Shown: piece by piece, positions 8,659-17,672 of the stretch
Numbering within the stretch: the stretch's first letter is position 1
How the letters are laid out: each line of letters starts with the position of its first letter
Source of the DNA: an uncultured Clostridium sp.
GTDB lineage: Bacteria; Bacillota; Clostridia; TANB77; CAG-508
Length of the DNA: 64,000 nucleotides
Assembly (NCBI GenBank): GCA_945865665.1
Contig: CAMBEE010000006.1
Coordinates: 43,372-107,371 of the forward strand
Reading direction: 5' to 3'
The notes under the pieces: generated by a model
Databases searched by the model: none
What the model saw: only the letters and a program-made list of their open reading frames with translations
Told to the model about the DNA's origin: nothing
Program-made: the position numbers and the translations under genes

Positions 8659-9157
8659 AAAGAGGGGCAGTTTGTTACATTCACAGTCTAAAAAACTTTT
8701 GTGTGCAAGTTGCCACCTTAAGGGTTATATATTTGATATTGTATCCGTTTGATTGAAGTGAAAAATAGAAAATTTTAAATATAAAACTGAGGAATGCTCA
8801 CGGAAAAATATATAGATGTATATGATTTAAAACATTTTCTCGGTTCAATACGCAACATAAGAATTTCTAAAATAAATTGATGGATAATTCCACTTAGTCC
8901 TCGCTTCGCTCGACGTGAACGCTTTCCATAAATTTATTTAAGAAATTCTAATATTGCTCTAATCACATTCGAAAAGTTTAAAATCATATACATATATACA
9001 TTTTTGACCTGAGTGAGAGAGGCTCAGTTTGATATTTTAGATTTTCTTTTTAAACGTAATGAACAGGATACAATATCAAATATATAACCCTTAAGGTGGC
9101 AACTTGCACACAAATTCTTCAAACTGTAAACTGTAACGGCAGTTTGCCTCTTTTTTT
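8659..9157 (+). terminator. ldh intrinsic terminator interrupted by palindromic element
   Basis: Removing the element and one copy of GGCAGTTT restores AAAAGAGGGGC-AGTTT-GCCTCTTTTTTT, a standard stem-loop followed by T7, right after the ldh stop. The element sits in the loop, so the two stem halves still flank it. Because the element is itself one long hairpin, the terminator stem could still close beneath it. Confidence 0.75.
8674..9137. mobile_element. MITE-like palindromic element, copy 2
   Basis: This 464-bp element begins GTTACATTCACAG and ends CTGTAAACTGTAAC. It is nearly the same as copy 1 in both arms (GTGTGCAAGTTGC, TGAGGAATGCTCACGG, CCTGAGTGAGAGAGGCTCAG and others), although the centre is more divergent. 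Perfect 8-bp direct repeats GGCAGTTT flank it at 8666-8673 and 9138-9145. It has no coding capacity. Terminal inverted repeats, a fixed-length target duplication and multiple near-identical copies make a transposed element very likely. Confidence 0.88.
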
Positions 9158-9177
9158 GAAAATATTTCCAAAACCTG

Positions 9178-9206
9178 TTGACATACGGCTAAAAGCATTG
9201 TATAAT
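9178..9206 (+). promoter_or_regulatory. Promoter of the S10 ribosomal operon
   Basis: Perfect TTGACA (9178-9183) and TATAAT (9201-9206) are separated by 17 bases. It is the only strong promoter seen upstream of rpsJ, about 280 bases before it. Confidence 0.85.
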
Positions 9207-9212
9207 ATATAA

Positions 9213-9470
9213 GCATGAATTAAGCGAAGAAACCGAATGTGGCTACATTTCTACGGAAAACGGGGATGGAGGGAACTTCGGCGGAGTATGTCATGGCAAA
9301 GACCAGGCGGTAAGTTTTAAAAAATAGTACTTATCCCAGAATTATCATGCATATTTTGGGTTTTAAAAATAGGTGTTTTGAAAACACCAGAGTACGTTTT
9401 AACTTGCCAAGGTAATTTGGGCAGAAATCATAACTGCCAACAGGGGAAACCCAGAAAATAAAATTTATAT
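9213..9470 (+). promoter_or_regulatory. Long structured 5' leader of the S10 operon
   Basis: About 260 transcribed bases precede rpsJ with no ORF. They are more G-rich than surrounding intergenic DNA and contain several hairpins: CCCAGAAT with ATTTTGGG around 9334-9360, GGTGTT-TTGAA-AACACC at 9372-9388, and GGCAG with CTGCC around 9421-9440. Such leaders usually mediate autoregulation by a ribosomal protein (L4 in several bacteria). I do not recognise a known riboswitch or leader consensus here, and no clear attenuator hairpin with a T-run stands out. Confidence 0.5.
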
Positions 9471-9487
9471 AAGGAGGGAAAATTACA

Positions 9488-9814
9488 ATGGCAAACACAA
9501 CAGTTGTAACAAGTGAAAAAATCAGAATAAGATTAAAAGCTTATGACCATGTAGTTTTAGATCAGTCTGCTGAGAAGATAGTAGAAACAGCTAAAAAAAC
9601 AGGAGCAAAAGTTTCAGGTCCTATTCCACTACCAACACAAAAAGAAGTAGTAACAATCTTACGTTCTCCACACAAAGACAAAGATTCAAGAGAACAATTT
9701 GAAATGAGAACACATAAAAGAGTTATTGATATTCTTTACCCAACACAAAAAACAGTTGATACTCTAATGAAATTAGAATTACCAGCAGGTGTTGATATAG
9801 AAATCAAATTATAA
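9488..9814 (+). CDS. rpsJ: 30S ribosomal protein S10
   Basis: The 108-residue protein contains [23 protein letters not shown] near the start and [12 protein letters not shown], the S10 loop that reaches into the 30S head. S10 is also NusE, the partner of NusB in antitermination. It is the first gene of the ribosomal superoperon, behind a strong AAGGAGGG SD. It is a few residues longer than usual at the N-terminus (ANTTVVTS). Confidence 0.97.
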   Translation: MANTTVVTSEKIRIRLKAYDHVVLDQSAEKIVETAKKTGAKVSGPIPLPTQKEVVTILRSPHKDKDSREQFEMRTHKRVIDILYPTQKTVDTLMKLELPAGVDIEIKL

Positions 9815-9986
9815 TGCTAACGATAAATTCAGATTATATAAAATGAATTAAACGTTACAATTACAATTTACAACTTATGCAAACTAACAAAGTTAAGTTT
9901 GTACACTAAAAAATCTAAAACCAAGCTGATATTACACATAAAACAATGTGCAAATACAAGTATCAGCCAATAGTAAGGAGAGAAAA

Positions 9987-10622
9987 ATGAAAAAAGGAAT
10001 AATCGGAAGAAAAGTTGGAATGACACAAATCTTTGATGAAAAAGGAAATGTAATTCCAGTAACAGTTATAGAAGCTGGACCATGTACAGTAGCACAAGTA
10101 AAAACAGTTGAAACTGATGGATATGATGCAGTACAATTAGGATTCGGTGAAGTAAAAGACAAACATATTAACAAACCAGAAAAAGGACATTTTGCAAAAG
10201 CAGGTCTTGAAGCAAAAAAACACTTAAGAGAATTCAGATTAGAATCAGTTGAAGGTGTTAAAGTTGGAGACGAAGTTAAAGCAGATGTATTCGAAGCTGG
10301 AGAAAAAGTAGATGTTCAAGGAATATCTAAAGGAAAAGGATTCCAAGGTGTTATCAAAAGACATGGACAACACAGAGGACCTATGGGACATGGTTCTATG
10401 TACCACAGAAGACCAGGTTCAATGGGATCTACATCAACACCAGGTAGAGTATTTAAAGGTAAAAAACTTCCAGGACATATGGGAAGAGTTACAATTACAA
10501 TACAAAACTTAGATGTTGTAAGAGTAGATATGGATAAAAATGTTATCTTATTAAAAGGTAGTGTTCCAGGAGCAAAAGGATCTATCTTAAAAATAAAATC
10601 AGCTGTAAAGGCTACTAAATAG
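9987..10622 (+). CDS. rplC: 50S ribosomal protein L3
   Basis: The 211-residue L3 begins [18 protein letters not shown]. It has the conserved loop [19 protein letters not shown] that reaches the peptidyl-transferase centre, including the Gln that is methylated in many bacteria. L3 is an early 23S rRNA-binding assembly protein. The start is set at 9987 because AAGGAGAG lies directly ahead; an in-frame ATG at 9948 would add 13 residues not found in L3. Confidence 0.97.
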   Translation: MKKGIIGRKVGMTQIFDEKGNVIPVTVIEAGPCTVAQVKTVETDGYDAVQLGFGEVKDKHINKPEKGHFAKAGLEAKKHLREFRLESVEGVKVGDEVKADVFEAGEKVDVQGISKGKGFQGVIKRHGQHRGPMGHGSMYHRRPGSMGSTSTPGRVFKGKKLPGHMGRVTITIQNLDVVRVDMDKNVILLKGSVPGAKGSILKIKSAVKATK

Positions 10623-10642
10623 AAGGAAGGAGGAAATACGAA

Positions 10643-11266
10643 ATGCCAAAAGTAGATGTATATGATATAAAAGGTAAAAAAGTAAGTGATGTTGAATTAG
10701 CAGAAGCTATATTTGGAATTGAACCAAATGAAGCAATAGTACATAGTGTACTAGTTAACTACTTAGCTAATCAAAGACAAGGTACACAAAGTACTAAAAC
10801 AAGAGCAGAAGTTCGTGGTGGTGGTAGAAAACCATGGAGACAAAAAGGAACAGGTAGAGCAAGACAAGGAAGTATCAGAGCTCCACAATGGGTAAAAGGT
10901 GGTATAGCTTTAGGTCCAAAACCTCGTTCATACAAATATACTGTTAACAAAAAAGAAAGAAGATTAGCAATTAAATCTTTATTAAGTTCAAAAGTATTAG
11001 AAAAAGAATTAACAGTTGTTGATAAATTAGAATTAGCAGAAATCAAAACAAAAACAATGGTAAAAGCATTAGCAGACTTAAAAGTTGAAGGAAAAACATT
11101 AATTGTTCTTCCAGAAAACAACAAAAATGTATTAATGTCAGCTAGAAATATTGAAGGAGTTAAAACAATAACTTTAAACAATATCAACGTATTTGATTTA
11201 TTAAAATACAACAACCTAGTTTTACCTCTAGAAACTGTTAAGAAAATTGAGGAGGTGTACGCATAA
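10643..11266 (+). CDS. rplD: 50S ribosomal protein L4
   Basis: The 207-residue L4 carries the exit-tunnel loop GGGRKPWRQKGTGRARQG, then a globular domain. L4 lines the nascent-peptide tunnel and in some bacteria represses its own operon by binding the S10 leader. AAGGAGGA precedes the start. Its stop overlaps the next start in TAATG, so rplW is translationally coupled. Confidence 0.97.
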   Translation: MPKVDVYDIKGKKVSDVELAEAIFGIEPNEAIVHSVLVNYLANQRQGTQSTKTRAEVRGGGRKPWRQKGTGRARQGSIRAPQWVKGGIALGPKPRSYKYTVNKKERRLAIKSLLSSKVLEKELTVVDKLELAEIKTKTMVKALADLKVEGKTLIVLPENNKNVLMSARNIEGVKTITLNNINVFDLLKYNNLVLPLETVKKIEEVYA

Positions 11267-11613
11267 TGAAAACAGAAGAAATTATAATTGCACCAGTTGT
11301 TACTGAAAAAAGTAATGATGAATTACAACAAGGAAAATACACATTCAAAGTTAACAAAAAAGCTACAAAAGTTGAAATAGCAAAAGCTGTTGAAAAACTT
11401 TTTGAAGTTAAAGTATTAAAAGTAAATACAATGACAGTTAAAGGAAAAACAAAAAGAGTTGGATACCATACAGGTAAAACTTCAGATTGGAAAAAAGCTA
11501 TAGTTACTATAGAAACAAATCCAGCAGAAGTATCTTACTTAGCTAAAGGTGGTAAGGCAACTAAGGCTACTAAAAAATTCAAAGATTCTATAGATGAATT
11601 TATGGGCGCTTAA
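11266..11613 (+). CDS. rplW: 50S ribosomal protein L23
   Basis: The 115-residue protein has the L23 pattern IIIAPVVTEKSNDELQQGKYTF and NTMTVKGKTKRVGYHTGK. L23 lies at the tunnel exit and docks trigger factor and SRP. It overlaps rplD by one base. It is about 15-20 residues longer than usual at the C-terminus (KGGKATKATKKFKDSIDEFMGA). Confidence 0.96.
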   Translation: MKTEEIIIAPVVTEKSNDELQQGKYTFKVNKKATKVEIAKAVEKLFEVKVLKVNTMTVKGKTKRVGYHTGKTSDWKKAIVTIETNPAEVSYLAKGGKATKATKKFKDSIDEFMGA

Positions 11614-11638
11614 TTATAAAACATGAAAGGATATGAAA

Positions 11639-11869
11639 ATGAGTTTTTTACAAAAAATAAAAGAAGTATTTACTAAAGAATATAAACAAGAAACAGAATA
11701 TAGAGATTTTGTAGAAAAAAATGTAAATAGATTCAAATTAAAAAGTGAAGAACGATTAGATTTATCAGAACGATTAAAAAGTTTAGAAGATAATAATTTT
11801 CAAAGTAACTTTCAGGTAAAAACAGATTCTAATTCTACGATAGACGTAGAAAATGAATATTTAAAATAA
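11639..11869 (+). CDS. Small hypothetical protein inside the S10 operon
   Basis: This 76-residue, highly charged and mainly helical ORF (MSFLQKIKEVFTKEYK at the start) has no motif I recognise. The SD AAAGG at 11626-11630 is eight bases from the ATG at 11639 but only two from the ATG at 11633, so 11639 is preferred. It occupies the rplW-rplB gap, where the canonical operon has nothing. Composition matches its neighbours, and it could be a lineage-specific protein or a degenerate insertion. Confidence 0.6.
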   Translation: MSFLQKIKEVFTKEYKQETEYRDFVEKNVNRFKLKSEERLDLSERLKSLEDNNFQSNFQVKTDSNSTIDVENEYLK

Positions 11870-11950
11870 TATCTGGAAAACACCAGGAAAACAAAGAATA
11901 TCTGTTATGCGGAGCAGGAAAAATATCCGTAAATAAAAAGTAGAGAAGAA

Positions 11951-12072
11951 AAACGAGCAAAAGCAAGCAGTACAAGGCAAATTTAAAAATATTGATGAGA
12001 TAATACACAAGTATATCAAAGAAATATTTTTAAATTTAACGAAGTAATGCGAAGGTTTTCATCGTTTTGAAG
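11951..12072 (+). repeat. Long intercistronic hairpin upstream of rplB
   Basis: A 15-bp perfect stem (AAATTTAAAAATATT at 11979-11993 with its complement at 12023-12037) encloses a smaller hairpin ATAC-ACAA-GTAT. An outer weak stem joins AAACGA to TCGTTT. The layout resembles the four hairpin repeats further down the operon, but the sequence differs. It lies just before the rplB SD. Confidence 0.55.
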
Positions 12073-12084
12073 GGAGAATAGAAA

Positions 12085-12912
12085 ATGGGAATGAAACACT
12101 TCAACGCATACACACCATCAAGAAGAAACATGACAGTTTCAGACTTTGCAGAAATAACAAAGAAAACACCAGAAAAATCTTTACTTGCAAAAAAGAAAGA
12201 AAAAGCTGGAAGAAACAGTTATGGTAGAATAACAGTAAGACATCAAGGTGGAGGAAACAGACAAAAATATAGAATAATAGATTTTAAAAGAAGAAAAGAT
12301 AACATGGAAGCAACAGTTATCGGTATAGAATACGATCCAAACAGAAGTGCAAATATAGCATTAATCCAATATGAAGATGGAGAAAAAGCTTACATATTAG
12401 CACCACAAGGATTAACAGATGGAGACAAAGTAATATCAGGAGAAACAGCTGATATAAAAGTTGGAAATTGCATGCCAATCGACAGCATTCCAGTAGGTAC
12501 ATTAATCCACAATATCGAATTAAATCCAGGACAAGGTGGAAAATTAGTAAGAACAGCTGGACAAAGTGCTCAATTAATGGCTAAAGAAGGAAAATATGCA
12601 ACATTAAGATTACCATCAGGAGAAATGAGAAAAGTTTTAGCTAAATGTAGAGCAACTATAGGAGTTATAGGAAACGCAGATCATGAAAACGTTAAAATCG
12701 GTAAAGCCGGAAGAAAACGTCACATGGGATGGAGACCAGAAGTTAGAGGTTCTGTAATGAACCCAGTAGATCACCCACATGGTGGTGGTGAAGGTAAAGC
12801 TCCAGTAGGACACGCTGGACCAATGACACCTTGGGGTAAACCAGCTCTTGGATACAAAACAAGAAACAAAAAGAAATCTTCAAACAAATTTATTGTTAAG
12901 AGAAGAAAATAA
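12085..12912 (+). CDS. rplB: 50S ribosomal protein L2
   Basis: The 275-residue L2 has [16 protein letters not shown] near the N-terminus and [14 protein letters not shown] with [14 protein letters not shown] near the C-terminus, the segment with the conserved His at the subunit interface. L2 is required for subunit joining. SD is GAAGGGAG. Confidence 0.98.
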   Translation: MGMKHFNAYTPSRRNMTVSDFAEITKKTPEKSLLAKKKEKAGRNSYGRITVRHQGGGNRQKYRIIDFKRRKDNMEATVIGIEYDPNRSANIALIQYEDGEKAYILAPQGLTDGDKVISGETADIKVGNCMPIDSIPVGTLIHNIELNPGQGGKLVRTAGQSAQLMAKEGKYATLRLPSGEMRKVLAKCRATIGVIGNADHENVKIGKAGRKRHMGWRPEVRGSVMNPVDHPHGGGEGKAPVGHAGPMTPWGKPALGYKTRNKKKSSNKFIVKRRK

Positions 12913-12935
12913 TATTTTAAAATATAAAATAGCAT

Positions 12936-12973
12936 TTGTTACCCGAAAATTTTTAATAATTTTCGGATGGCAA
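12936..12973 (+). repeat. Short hairpin repeat before rpsS
   Basis: CCGAAAAT and ATTTTCGG form an 8-bp stem, with TTGTTAC and ATGGCAA continuing it. It is a divergent member of the family ending in ATGACGATGA that also precedes rpsQ, rplR, adk, rplQ and rlmB. Confidence 0.5.
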
Positions 12974-13001
12974 TTAGCAATATGAAGGGAGAACATGGTA
13001 T

Positions 13002-13283
13002 ATGTCTAGATCAAGTAAGAAAAAACCATTCGTTCAAGAAAAACTATTAAAAAGAATAGAAGCAATGAACGAAACAGGAAGTAAAGAAGTTCTAAAAACA
13101 TGGTCAAGAGCTTCAACAATATATCCACAAATGGTTGGTCATACAATAGCTGTACATGATGGAAGAAAACACGTTCCAGTATATATAGCTGAAGAAATGA
13201 TCGGTCATAAATTAGGTGAATTTGCTCCAACAAGAACATTTAAAGGACACGCTGGAGACAAAAAATCAACAGTAAAAAAATAA
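13002..13283 (+). CDS. rpsS: 30S ribosomal protein S19
   Basis: The 93-residue S19 begins [15 protein letters not shown] and holds [24 protein letters not shown] and [12 protein letters not shown], all classic. It sits in the 30S head and contacts S13 and the A-site finger. GAAGGGAG lies a little further upstream than usual (about 9-13 bases). Confidence 0.97.
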   Translation: MSRSSKKKPFVQEKLLKRIEAMNETGSKEVLKTWSRASTIYPQMVGHTIAVHDGRKHVPVYIAEEMIGHKLGEFAPTRTFKGHAGDKKSTVKK

Positions 13284-13336
13284 GAAATACGATAAATAAA
13301 GGTGTACCCACCTAATAAAAAAAGGAGGTAAGAAAA

Positions 13337-13693
13337 GTGGAAGAAACACTAGTAAAAGAAGCAAGAGCAACACTTAAATTTGCAAGAATTTCATCTAGAA
13401 AAGTTAAAATAGTTGCAGATTTAATAAGAGGAAAAGATGTTGATGAAGCATTAGCAATAATGAAATTCACACCAAAAGCATCATCAGAAGTATTAGAAAA
13501 ATTATTAAAATCAGCAATTGCAAACGCTGAAAATAATCATGATATGAAACATGAAAACTTATATGTTGCTGAAATATTTGCAAACCAAGGTCCAACATTA
13601 AAGAGAATAAGACCAGCTGCAAAAGGTTCAGCAGTAAGAATTAGAAAAAGAACAAGTCATATAACAATAGTATTAAAAGAAAAGGAGGCTTAA
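13337..13693 (+). CDS. rplV: 50S ribosomal protein L22
   Basis: The 118-residue L22 starts with GTG behind AAAGGAGG. It contains [20 protein letters not shown], and its tunnel beta-hairpin is [21 protein letters not shown]22 constricts the exit tunnel; changes in this hairpin give macrolide resistance in other species. Confidence 0.97.
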   Translation: MEETLVKEARATLKFARISSRKVKIVADLIRGKDVDEALAIMKFTPKASSEVLEKLLKSAIANAENNHDMKHENLYVAEIFANQGPTLKRIRPAAKGSAVRIRKRTSHITIVLKEKEA

Positions 13694-13700
13694 TTTAACC

Positions 13701-14357
13701 ATGGGTCAAAAAGTACATCCAACAGGTGCGAGAGTTGGTATAATAAAAGATTGGAACTCTAAATGGTATGCAGATTCAAAAGATTTTGCAAATTATTTAG
13801 TAGAAGACCAAAAAATACGTAAATTTTTAAAGAAAAAATTATATACAGCTGGAATTTCTAAAATAGAAATCGAAAGAACAGCAAAAATGGTAAAAATTAA
13901 TTTATACACAGCTAAACCAGGAATTATAATTGGTAAAGGTGGAGCTGGTGTAGAAGCATTAAAAGCAGAAGTTAGCAAATTAATAGGAAAAGATGTTAAC
14001 TTAAATATCGTTGAAGTTAAAAACATCGATACAGATGCACAATTAGTTGCAGAAAATATTGCAGGACAATTAGAAAGAAGAATTTCATTCAGAAGAGCTA
14101 TGAAACAATGTATGCAAAAATCACTTAAAGCTGGTGCTTTAGGAATCAAAACTTCAGTATCAGGAAGATTAGGTGGAGCAGACATGGCTAGAACTGAATT
14201 CTATAAAGAAGGAAACATTCCACTTCAAACTTTAAGAGCTGATATAGATTATGGATTTGCAGAAGCAGATACAACATATGGAAAAATCGGTGTAAAAGTT
14301 TGGATATATAAAGGAGAAGTTCTTCCTACTAAGAAAATGGAAGGAGGAGACCAATAA
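13701..14357 (+). CDS. rpsC: 30S ribosomal protein S3
   Basis: The 218-residue S3 starts [18 protein letters not shown] and has the KH-domain loop [15 protein letters not shown], then [20 protein letters not shown] and [13 protein letters not shown]. It forms part of the mRNA entry channel. AAAGGAGG precedes it inside the end of rplV. Its stop overlaps the rplP start in TAATG. Confidence 0.98.
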   Translation: MGQKVHPTGARVGIIKDWNSKWYADSKDFANYLVEDQKIRKFLKKKLYTAGISKIEIERTAKMVKINLYTAKPGIIIGKGGAGVEALKAEVSKLIGKDVNLNIVEVKNIDTDAQLVAENIAGQLERRISFRRAMKQCMQKSLKAGALGIKTSVSGRLGGADMARTEFYKEGNIPLQTLRADIDYGFAEADTTYGKIGVKVWIYKGEVLPTKKMEGGDQ

Positions 14358-14797
14358 TGCCATTAATGCCAAAAAGAACAAAACATAGAAAAGTACAAAA
14401 AGGTAGAATGAGAGGAAAAGCAACAAGAGGAAATAGAGTTACAGACGGAGAATACGGAATACAAGCTGTAACAGCAGGTTTAATTACAAGTAATCAAATC
14501 GAAGCAGCCAGAATTGCTATGACTCGTTATATAAAAAGAGGTGGAAAAGTTTGGATTAAAATATTCCCAGACAAACCAATAACATCTAAACCAATCGGTA
14601 CTCGTATGGGTAAAGGTAAAGGTGCTCCAGAATATTGGGTAGCTGTAGTAAAACCAGGAAGAGTAATGTTTGAAATCGCTGGTGTACCAGAAGAAACAGC
14701 TAGAGAAGCCTTAAGACTTGCAATGAATAAACTACCTAATAAAACAAAATTCGTTGCTAGAGAATCTGAAAAGGTAGGTGGAAATGATGAAGATTAG
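14357..14797 (+). CDS. rplP: 50S ribosomal protein L16
   Basis: The 146-residue L16 begins [20 protein letters not shown]. It contains [20 protein letters not shown] and [12 protein letters not shown], typical of the protein that helps form the A-site tRNA elbow contact. It is coupled to rpsC by one base, and its 3' end overlaps the start of rpmC. Confidence 0.97.
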   Translation: MPLMPKRTKHRKVQKGRMRGKATRGNRVTDGEYGIQAVTAGLITSNQIEAARIAMTRYIKRGGKVWIKIFPDKPITSKPIGTRMGKGKGAPEYWVAVVKPGRVMFEIAGVPEETAREALRLAMNKLPNKTKFVARESEKVGGNDED

Positions 14798-14990
14798 TAA
14801 AATAAGAGAAATGTCTTCACCAGATTTAGAAAAAGAATTAGGTGAACTAAAAACAGAATTATTTAAATTAAAATTTAGTTTAGCTACAAACGGATTAGAT
14901 AATCCAATGAAAATTAAAGAAGTTAAAAAAGATATAGCTAAAATAAATACTGTATTAACAGAAAGAAAAATAGCAGAAGCCAAAGCTTAA
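14784..14990 (+). CDS. rpmC: 50S ribosomal protein L29
   Basis: The 68-residue helical L29 ([21 protein letters not shown], then ELFKLKF) begins inside the last codons of rplP. Two ATGs at 14784 and 14787 are both plausible after AAGGTAGG; a GTG at 14778 overlaps the SD and is unlikely. L29 sits at the tunnel exit beside L23. Confidence 0.93.
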   Translation: MMKISKIREMSSPDLEKELGELKTELFKLKFSLATNGLDNPMKIKEVKKDIAKINTVLTERKIAEAKA

Positions 14991-14992
14991 AG

Positions 14993-15105
14993 TTGGCAGA
15001 CAAAAATTTTGAAAAAATTTTTGAATGACGATGAACGAGCTGAGCGAGAGATTTGTAAAATTAAATTTGAAAAATTTAATTTTATGATGAACGAACGCAG
15101 TGAGA
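14993..15105 (+). repeat. Two tandem hairpin repeats before rpsQ
   Basis: TTGGCAGAC-AAAAATTTT-GAA-AAAATTTTTG-AATGACGATGA is followed at about 15049 by a second unit, AAAATTAAATTT-GAA-AAATTTAATTTT-ATGATGA. Both are followed by GAGCGAGAG or CAGTGAGAG tails that run up to the GGGAGG SD. They belong to the family seen before rplR, adk, rplQ and rlmB. Confidence 0.65.
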
Positions 15106-15123
15106 GAAAGGGAGGATTCATAA

Positions 15124-15387
15124 ATGGAAGAAAGAAATCTTCGTAAAACTATGACAGGAACTGTAGTATCTGACAAAATGGATAAAACAGTTGTTGTAGC
15201 AGTTGAAACAAGTGTTAGACATGACGTATATGGAAAAACAGTTAAAAGAACATATAAATTAAAAGCACATGACGAAAACAACGAATGCCATGAAGGTGAC
15301 AAAGTTGAAGTTATGGAAACAAGACCACTTTCTAAAGATAAGAGATGGAGAGTAGTTAGAGTAGTTGAAAAAGCAATAATAAAATAA
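15124..15387 (+). CDS. rpsQ: 30S ribosomal protein S17
   Basis: The 87-residue S17 ([22 protein letters not shown], then [20 protein letters not shown]) is a primary 16S rRNA binder with an OB fold. SD is GGGAGG. Its stop codon forms the first bases of the outer stem of the hairpin repeat that follows. Confidence 0.96.
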   Translation: MEERNLRKTMTGTVVSDKMDKTVVVAVETSVRHDVYGKTVKRTYKLKAHDENNECHEGDKVEVMETRPLSKDKRWRVVRVVEKAIIK

Positions 15388-15507
15388 ATGAAAAGTCACA
15401 ATCTGCACATTTTTAACATTTATTACAAATCTCGGCATACAAACGTATAGCCTCGCCTTGTAATAAATATCAAAAATGCACATCTTATAACTTTTGATTT
15501 ATTTTAA
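15382..15507 (+). repeat. Intercistronic hairpin repeat, copy A (rpsQ-rplN)
   Basis: About 125 nt fold into one hairpin. The outer stem is AAATAAATGAAAAGT with ACTTTTGATTTATTT, the middle stem is TGCACATTTTTAAC..TTATTACAA with TTGTAATAA..AAAAATGCACA, and the apical hairpin is GGC-ATAC-AAAC-GTAT-A-GCC. The core is almost the same as copies B and C, but the outer stem differs and still pairs. Confidence 0.85.
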
Positions 15508-15534
15508 AACAAAAAATGAAGGGAGAATACCAAA

Positions 15535-15903
15535 ATGATACAACAACAAACAATTTTAAAAGTAGCTGATAACACAGGTGCAAAAGAAATTATGTGTATT
15601 AGATGTTTAGGTGGATCTTATAGAAAAACATCAAACATTGGTGATGTTATAGTTGCTTCAGTTAAAACAGCAACACCAGGTGGCGTTGTAAAAAAAGGTG
15701 ATGTTGTAAAAGCAGTTATCGTTAGATCTAAAAAAGGATTAAGAAGACAAGATGGATCATATATAAAATTCGATGAAAACGCAGCTGTAATTATAAAAGA
15801 AGACGGAACACCAAAAGGAACTCGTATATTTGGACCAGTTGCAAGAGAATTAAGAGAAAAAGATTATATGAAAATATTATCTTTAGCTCCAGAAGTTCTT
15901 TAA
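15535..15903 (+). CDS. rplN: 50S ribosomal protein L14
   Basis: The 122-residue L14 ([22 protein letters not shown], then [22 protein letters not shown] and [13 protein letters not shown]) has normal length with every conserved block. L14 contacts 16S helix 14 as an intersubunit bridge and binds RsfS. SD is GAAGGGAG. Confidence 0.98.
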   Translation: MIQQQTILKVADNTGAKEIMCIRCLGGSYRKTSNIGDVIVASVKTATPGGVVKKGDVVKAVIVRSKKGLRRQDGSYIKFDENAAVIIKEDGTPKGTRIFGPVARELREKDYMKILSLAPEVL

Positions 15904-15953
15904 AATGTTAACAAAATAGTAAAAAGAGTAAAGAAGAAGGGAGGCAATCTCTA

Positions 15954-16262
15954 ATGAGAATTAAAAAAGGAGATACTGTTCAAATCTTATCAGGAAATGA
16001 TAAAGGAAAAACAGGAGAAGTACTAGAAGTAATACCAAAAGCTGACAAAATCGTTGTTAAAGGTGCTAACATCAGAAAAAAACATGTTAAACCAAGAAAA
16101 CAAGGAGAAGAAGGCGGAATAATATCAGTTGAAGTTGCTATACCAAGCTCAAAAGCAAATGTAGTATGCCCTAAATGTGGAAAAACTACAAAAGTTGGAT
16201 ATAGCGAAGAAAAAGGTGTAAAAGTTCGTGTTTGTAAAAAATGCGGTGCAAAATTAAAATAA
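15954..16262 (+). CDS. rplX: 50S ribosomal protein L24
   Basis: The 102-residue L24 has the KOW motif GDTVQILSGNDKGKTGEVLEV and a C-terminal zinc-ribbon CPKCGKTT..CKKCGAKLK with four cysteines. L24 initiates 50S assembly and lies at the tunnel exit. SD is AAGGGAGG. Confidence 0.97.
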   Translation: MRIKKGDTVQILSGNDKGKTGEVLEVIPKADKIVVKGANIRKKHVKPRKQGEEGGIISVEVAIPSSKANVVCPKCGKTTKVGYSEEKGVKVRVCKKCGAKLK

Positions 16263-16290
16263 TAGTGAGTGAAAGGAGGACTAACACATA

Positions 16291-16830
16291 ATGGAAAAAT
16301 TAAGAGAACAATATGAAAAAGAAGTAGTTCCAGCATTAATGAAAAAATTCAATTATAAATCAGTTATGCAAGTTCCAAAACTTGATAAAATAGTTATAAA
16401 CATAGGTTTAGGAGATACAAAAGAAAATCCTAAATCATTAGAAAACGCAATGAACGATTTAAGCATTATTACAGGTCAAAAACCAGTAATAACAAAAGCT
16501 AGAAAATCAATTGCTGCATTCAAATTAAGAGAAGGTGCAAACATAGGATGTAAAGTAACATTAAGATCAGACAAAATGTATGATTTTGCTTACAAACTAT
16601 TCAATGTAGCGCTTCCTAGAGTTAGAGATTTTAGAGGAGTTTCAGGAAATTCATTTGATGGAAGAGGAAACTACTCAATGGGTATAAAAGAACAATTAAT
16701 ATTCCCAGAAATCGAATATGATAAAGTAGACAAATTAAGAGGTATGGATATTATATTCGTAACAACAGCTAATTCAGACGAAGAAGCAAAAGAATTATTA
16801 AAATTAATGGGAATGCCTTTTAAAAACTAG
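16291..16830 (+). CDS. rplE: 50S ribosomal protein L5
   Basis: The 179-residue L5 includes [29 protein letters not shown] and [22 protein letters not shown]. It binds 5S rRNA and the P-site tRNA elbow. SD is AAAGGAGG. Confidence 0.98.
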   Translation: MEKLREQYEKEVVPALMKKFNYKSVMQVPKLDKIVINIGLGDTKENPKSLENAMNDLSIITGQKPVITKARKSIAAFKLREGANIGCKVTLRSDKMYDFAYKLFNVALPRVRDFRGVSGNSFDGRGNYSMGIKEQLIFPEIEYDKVDKLRGMDIIFVTTANSDEEAKELLKLMGMPFKN

Positions 16831-16853
16831 TCAAAAGGAGGAAATAAAAAACT

Positions 16854-17039
16854 ATGGCTAAAAAATCAATGAAAATAAAACAAGCAAGACCACAAAAATA
16901 CAGCACAAGAGAATATAATAGATGTAAATTATGTGGTAGACCACATGCATATATCAGAAAATATGGTATTTGCCGTGTTTGCTTTAGAGAATTAGCACAT
17001 AAAGGTGAGATACCAGGGGTTAAGAAAGCTAGCTGGTAA
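16854..17039 (+). CDS. rpsN: 30S ribosomal protein S14, zinc-binding type
   Basis: This 61-residue S14 of type Z has [20 protein letters not shown], two CxxC pairs for zinc. It is the short form typical of Gram-positives and the only S14 in the window. AAAGGAGG precedes it at a slightly long distance. The stop overlaps the outer stem of hairpin copy B. Confidence 0.97.
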   Translation: MAKKSMKIKQARPQKYSTREYNRCKLCGRPHAYIRKYGICRVCFRELAHKGEIPGVKKASW

Positions 17040-17165
17040 AAATCGATTAAAAGCAGCAATCTGCACATTTTTAACATTTATTACAAACCTCGGCATACAA
17101 ACGTATAGCCTCGTCTTGTAATAAATATCAAAAATGCACATCTTACTACTTTAAATCAATTTTTA
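17038..17165 (+). repeat. Intercistronic hairpin repeat, copy B (rpsN-rpsH)
   Basis: Same core as copies A and C (CTGCACATTTTTAAC, GGCATACAAACGTATAGCC, AAAAATGCACATC). The outer stem AAAAATCGATTAAAAGCAG pairs with CTACTTTAAATCAATTTTT. It lies between rpsN and rpsH and is transcribed within the operon. Confidence 0.85.
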
Positions 17166-17215
17166 GAGATATAAATACACAATAAATACTTTATAAAGAA
17201 AAGGAGGAAAAAGAG

Positions 17216-17614
17216 TTGAATACTACAGATCCAATCGCAGATATGTTAACAAGAATCAGAAATGCAAATACATCAAAACATAAAACAGTAGATATACCTG
17301 CATCAAAAATGAAAACAGGAATAGCTGAAATATTATTCAAAGAAGGATATATTAAAGCTTACGAAGAAATAAAAGATGAAAATCAAGGAATCATCAGAGT
17401 TACTCTAAAATATGATGAAAAAGGAAATAGAGTAATTGATGGATTAAGAAGAATCAGTAAACCAGGATTAAGAGTTTATGCTTCTAAAGAAGAATTACCT
17501 AAAGTATTAAACGGTTTAGGTATAGCTATAATCTCTACATCTCAAGGTTTAAAAACAGATAAAGAAGCAAGACAATTAGGAGTAGGTGGAGAAGTACTAG
17601 CATATGTATGGTAA
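17216..17614 (+). CDS. rpsH: 30S ribosomal protein S8
   Basis: The 132-residue S8 begins [18 protein letters not shown] from a TTG start, eight bases after AAGGAGG; no ATG lies close enough to be used instead. The C-terminus [24 protein letters not shown] and [22 protein letters not shown] is classic. S8 binds the 16S central domain and represses the spc operon in E. coli. Confidence 0.97.
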   Translation: MNTTDPIADMLTRIRNANTSKHKTVDIPASKMKTGIAEILFKEGYIKAYEEIKDENQGIIRVTLKYDEKGNRVIDGLRRISKPGLRVYASKEELPKVLNGLGIAIISTSQGLKTDKEARQLGVGGEVLAYVW

Positions 17615-17672
17615 TATCCATTAAAAAGGCGAAAGCTATATGACATAATTCAAAAATAAGGAGGAAAAGAAA

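Noticed and set aside
8674..9137. Coding ORF or RNA gene within the palindromic elements
   Set aside because: No ORF of useful length with an SD, and self-complementarity over the whole length fits a MITE better than a gene.
9213..9470. Known riboswitch in the S10 leader (fluoride-like GATGG, ZTP-like and others)
   Set aside because: Short motif matches only; none of the full consensus cores could be found.
9948..9986. N-terminal extension of rplC
   Set aside because: The 13 extra codons lie before a strong SD and are not part of L3 proteins.
14993..15105. CRISPR-like repeats
   Set aside because: The repeats are hairpins without regular spacers, and no cas genes exist in the window.
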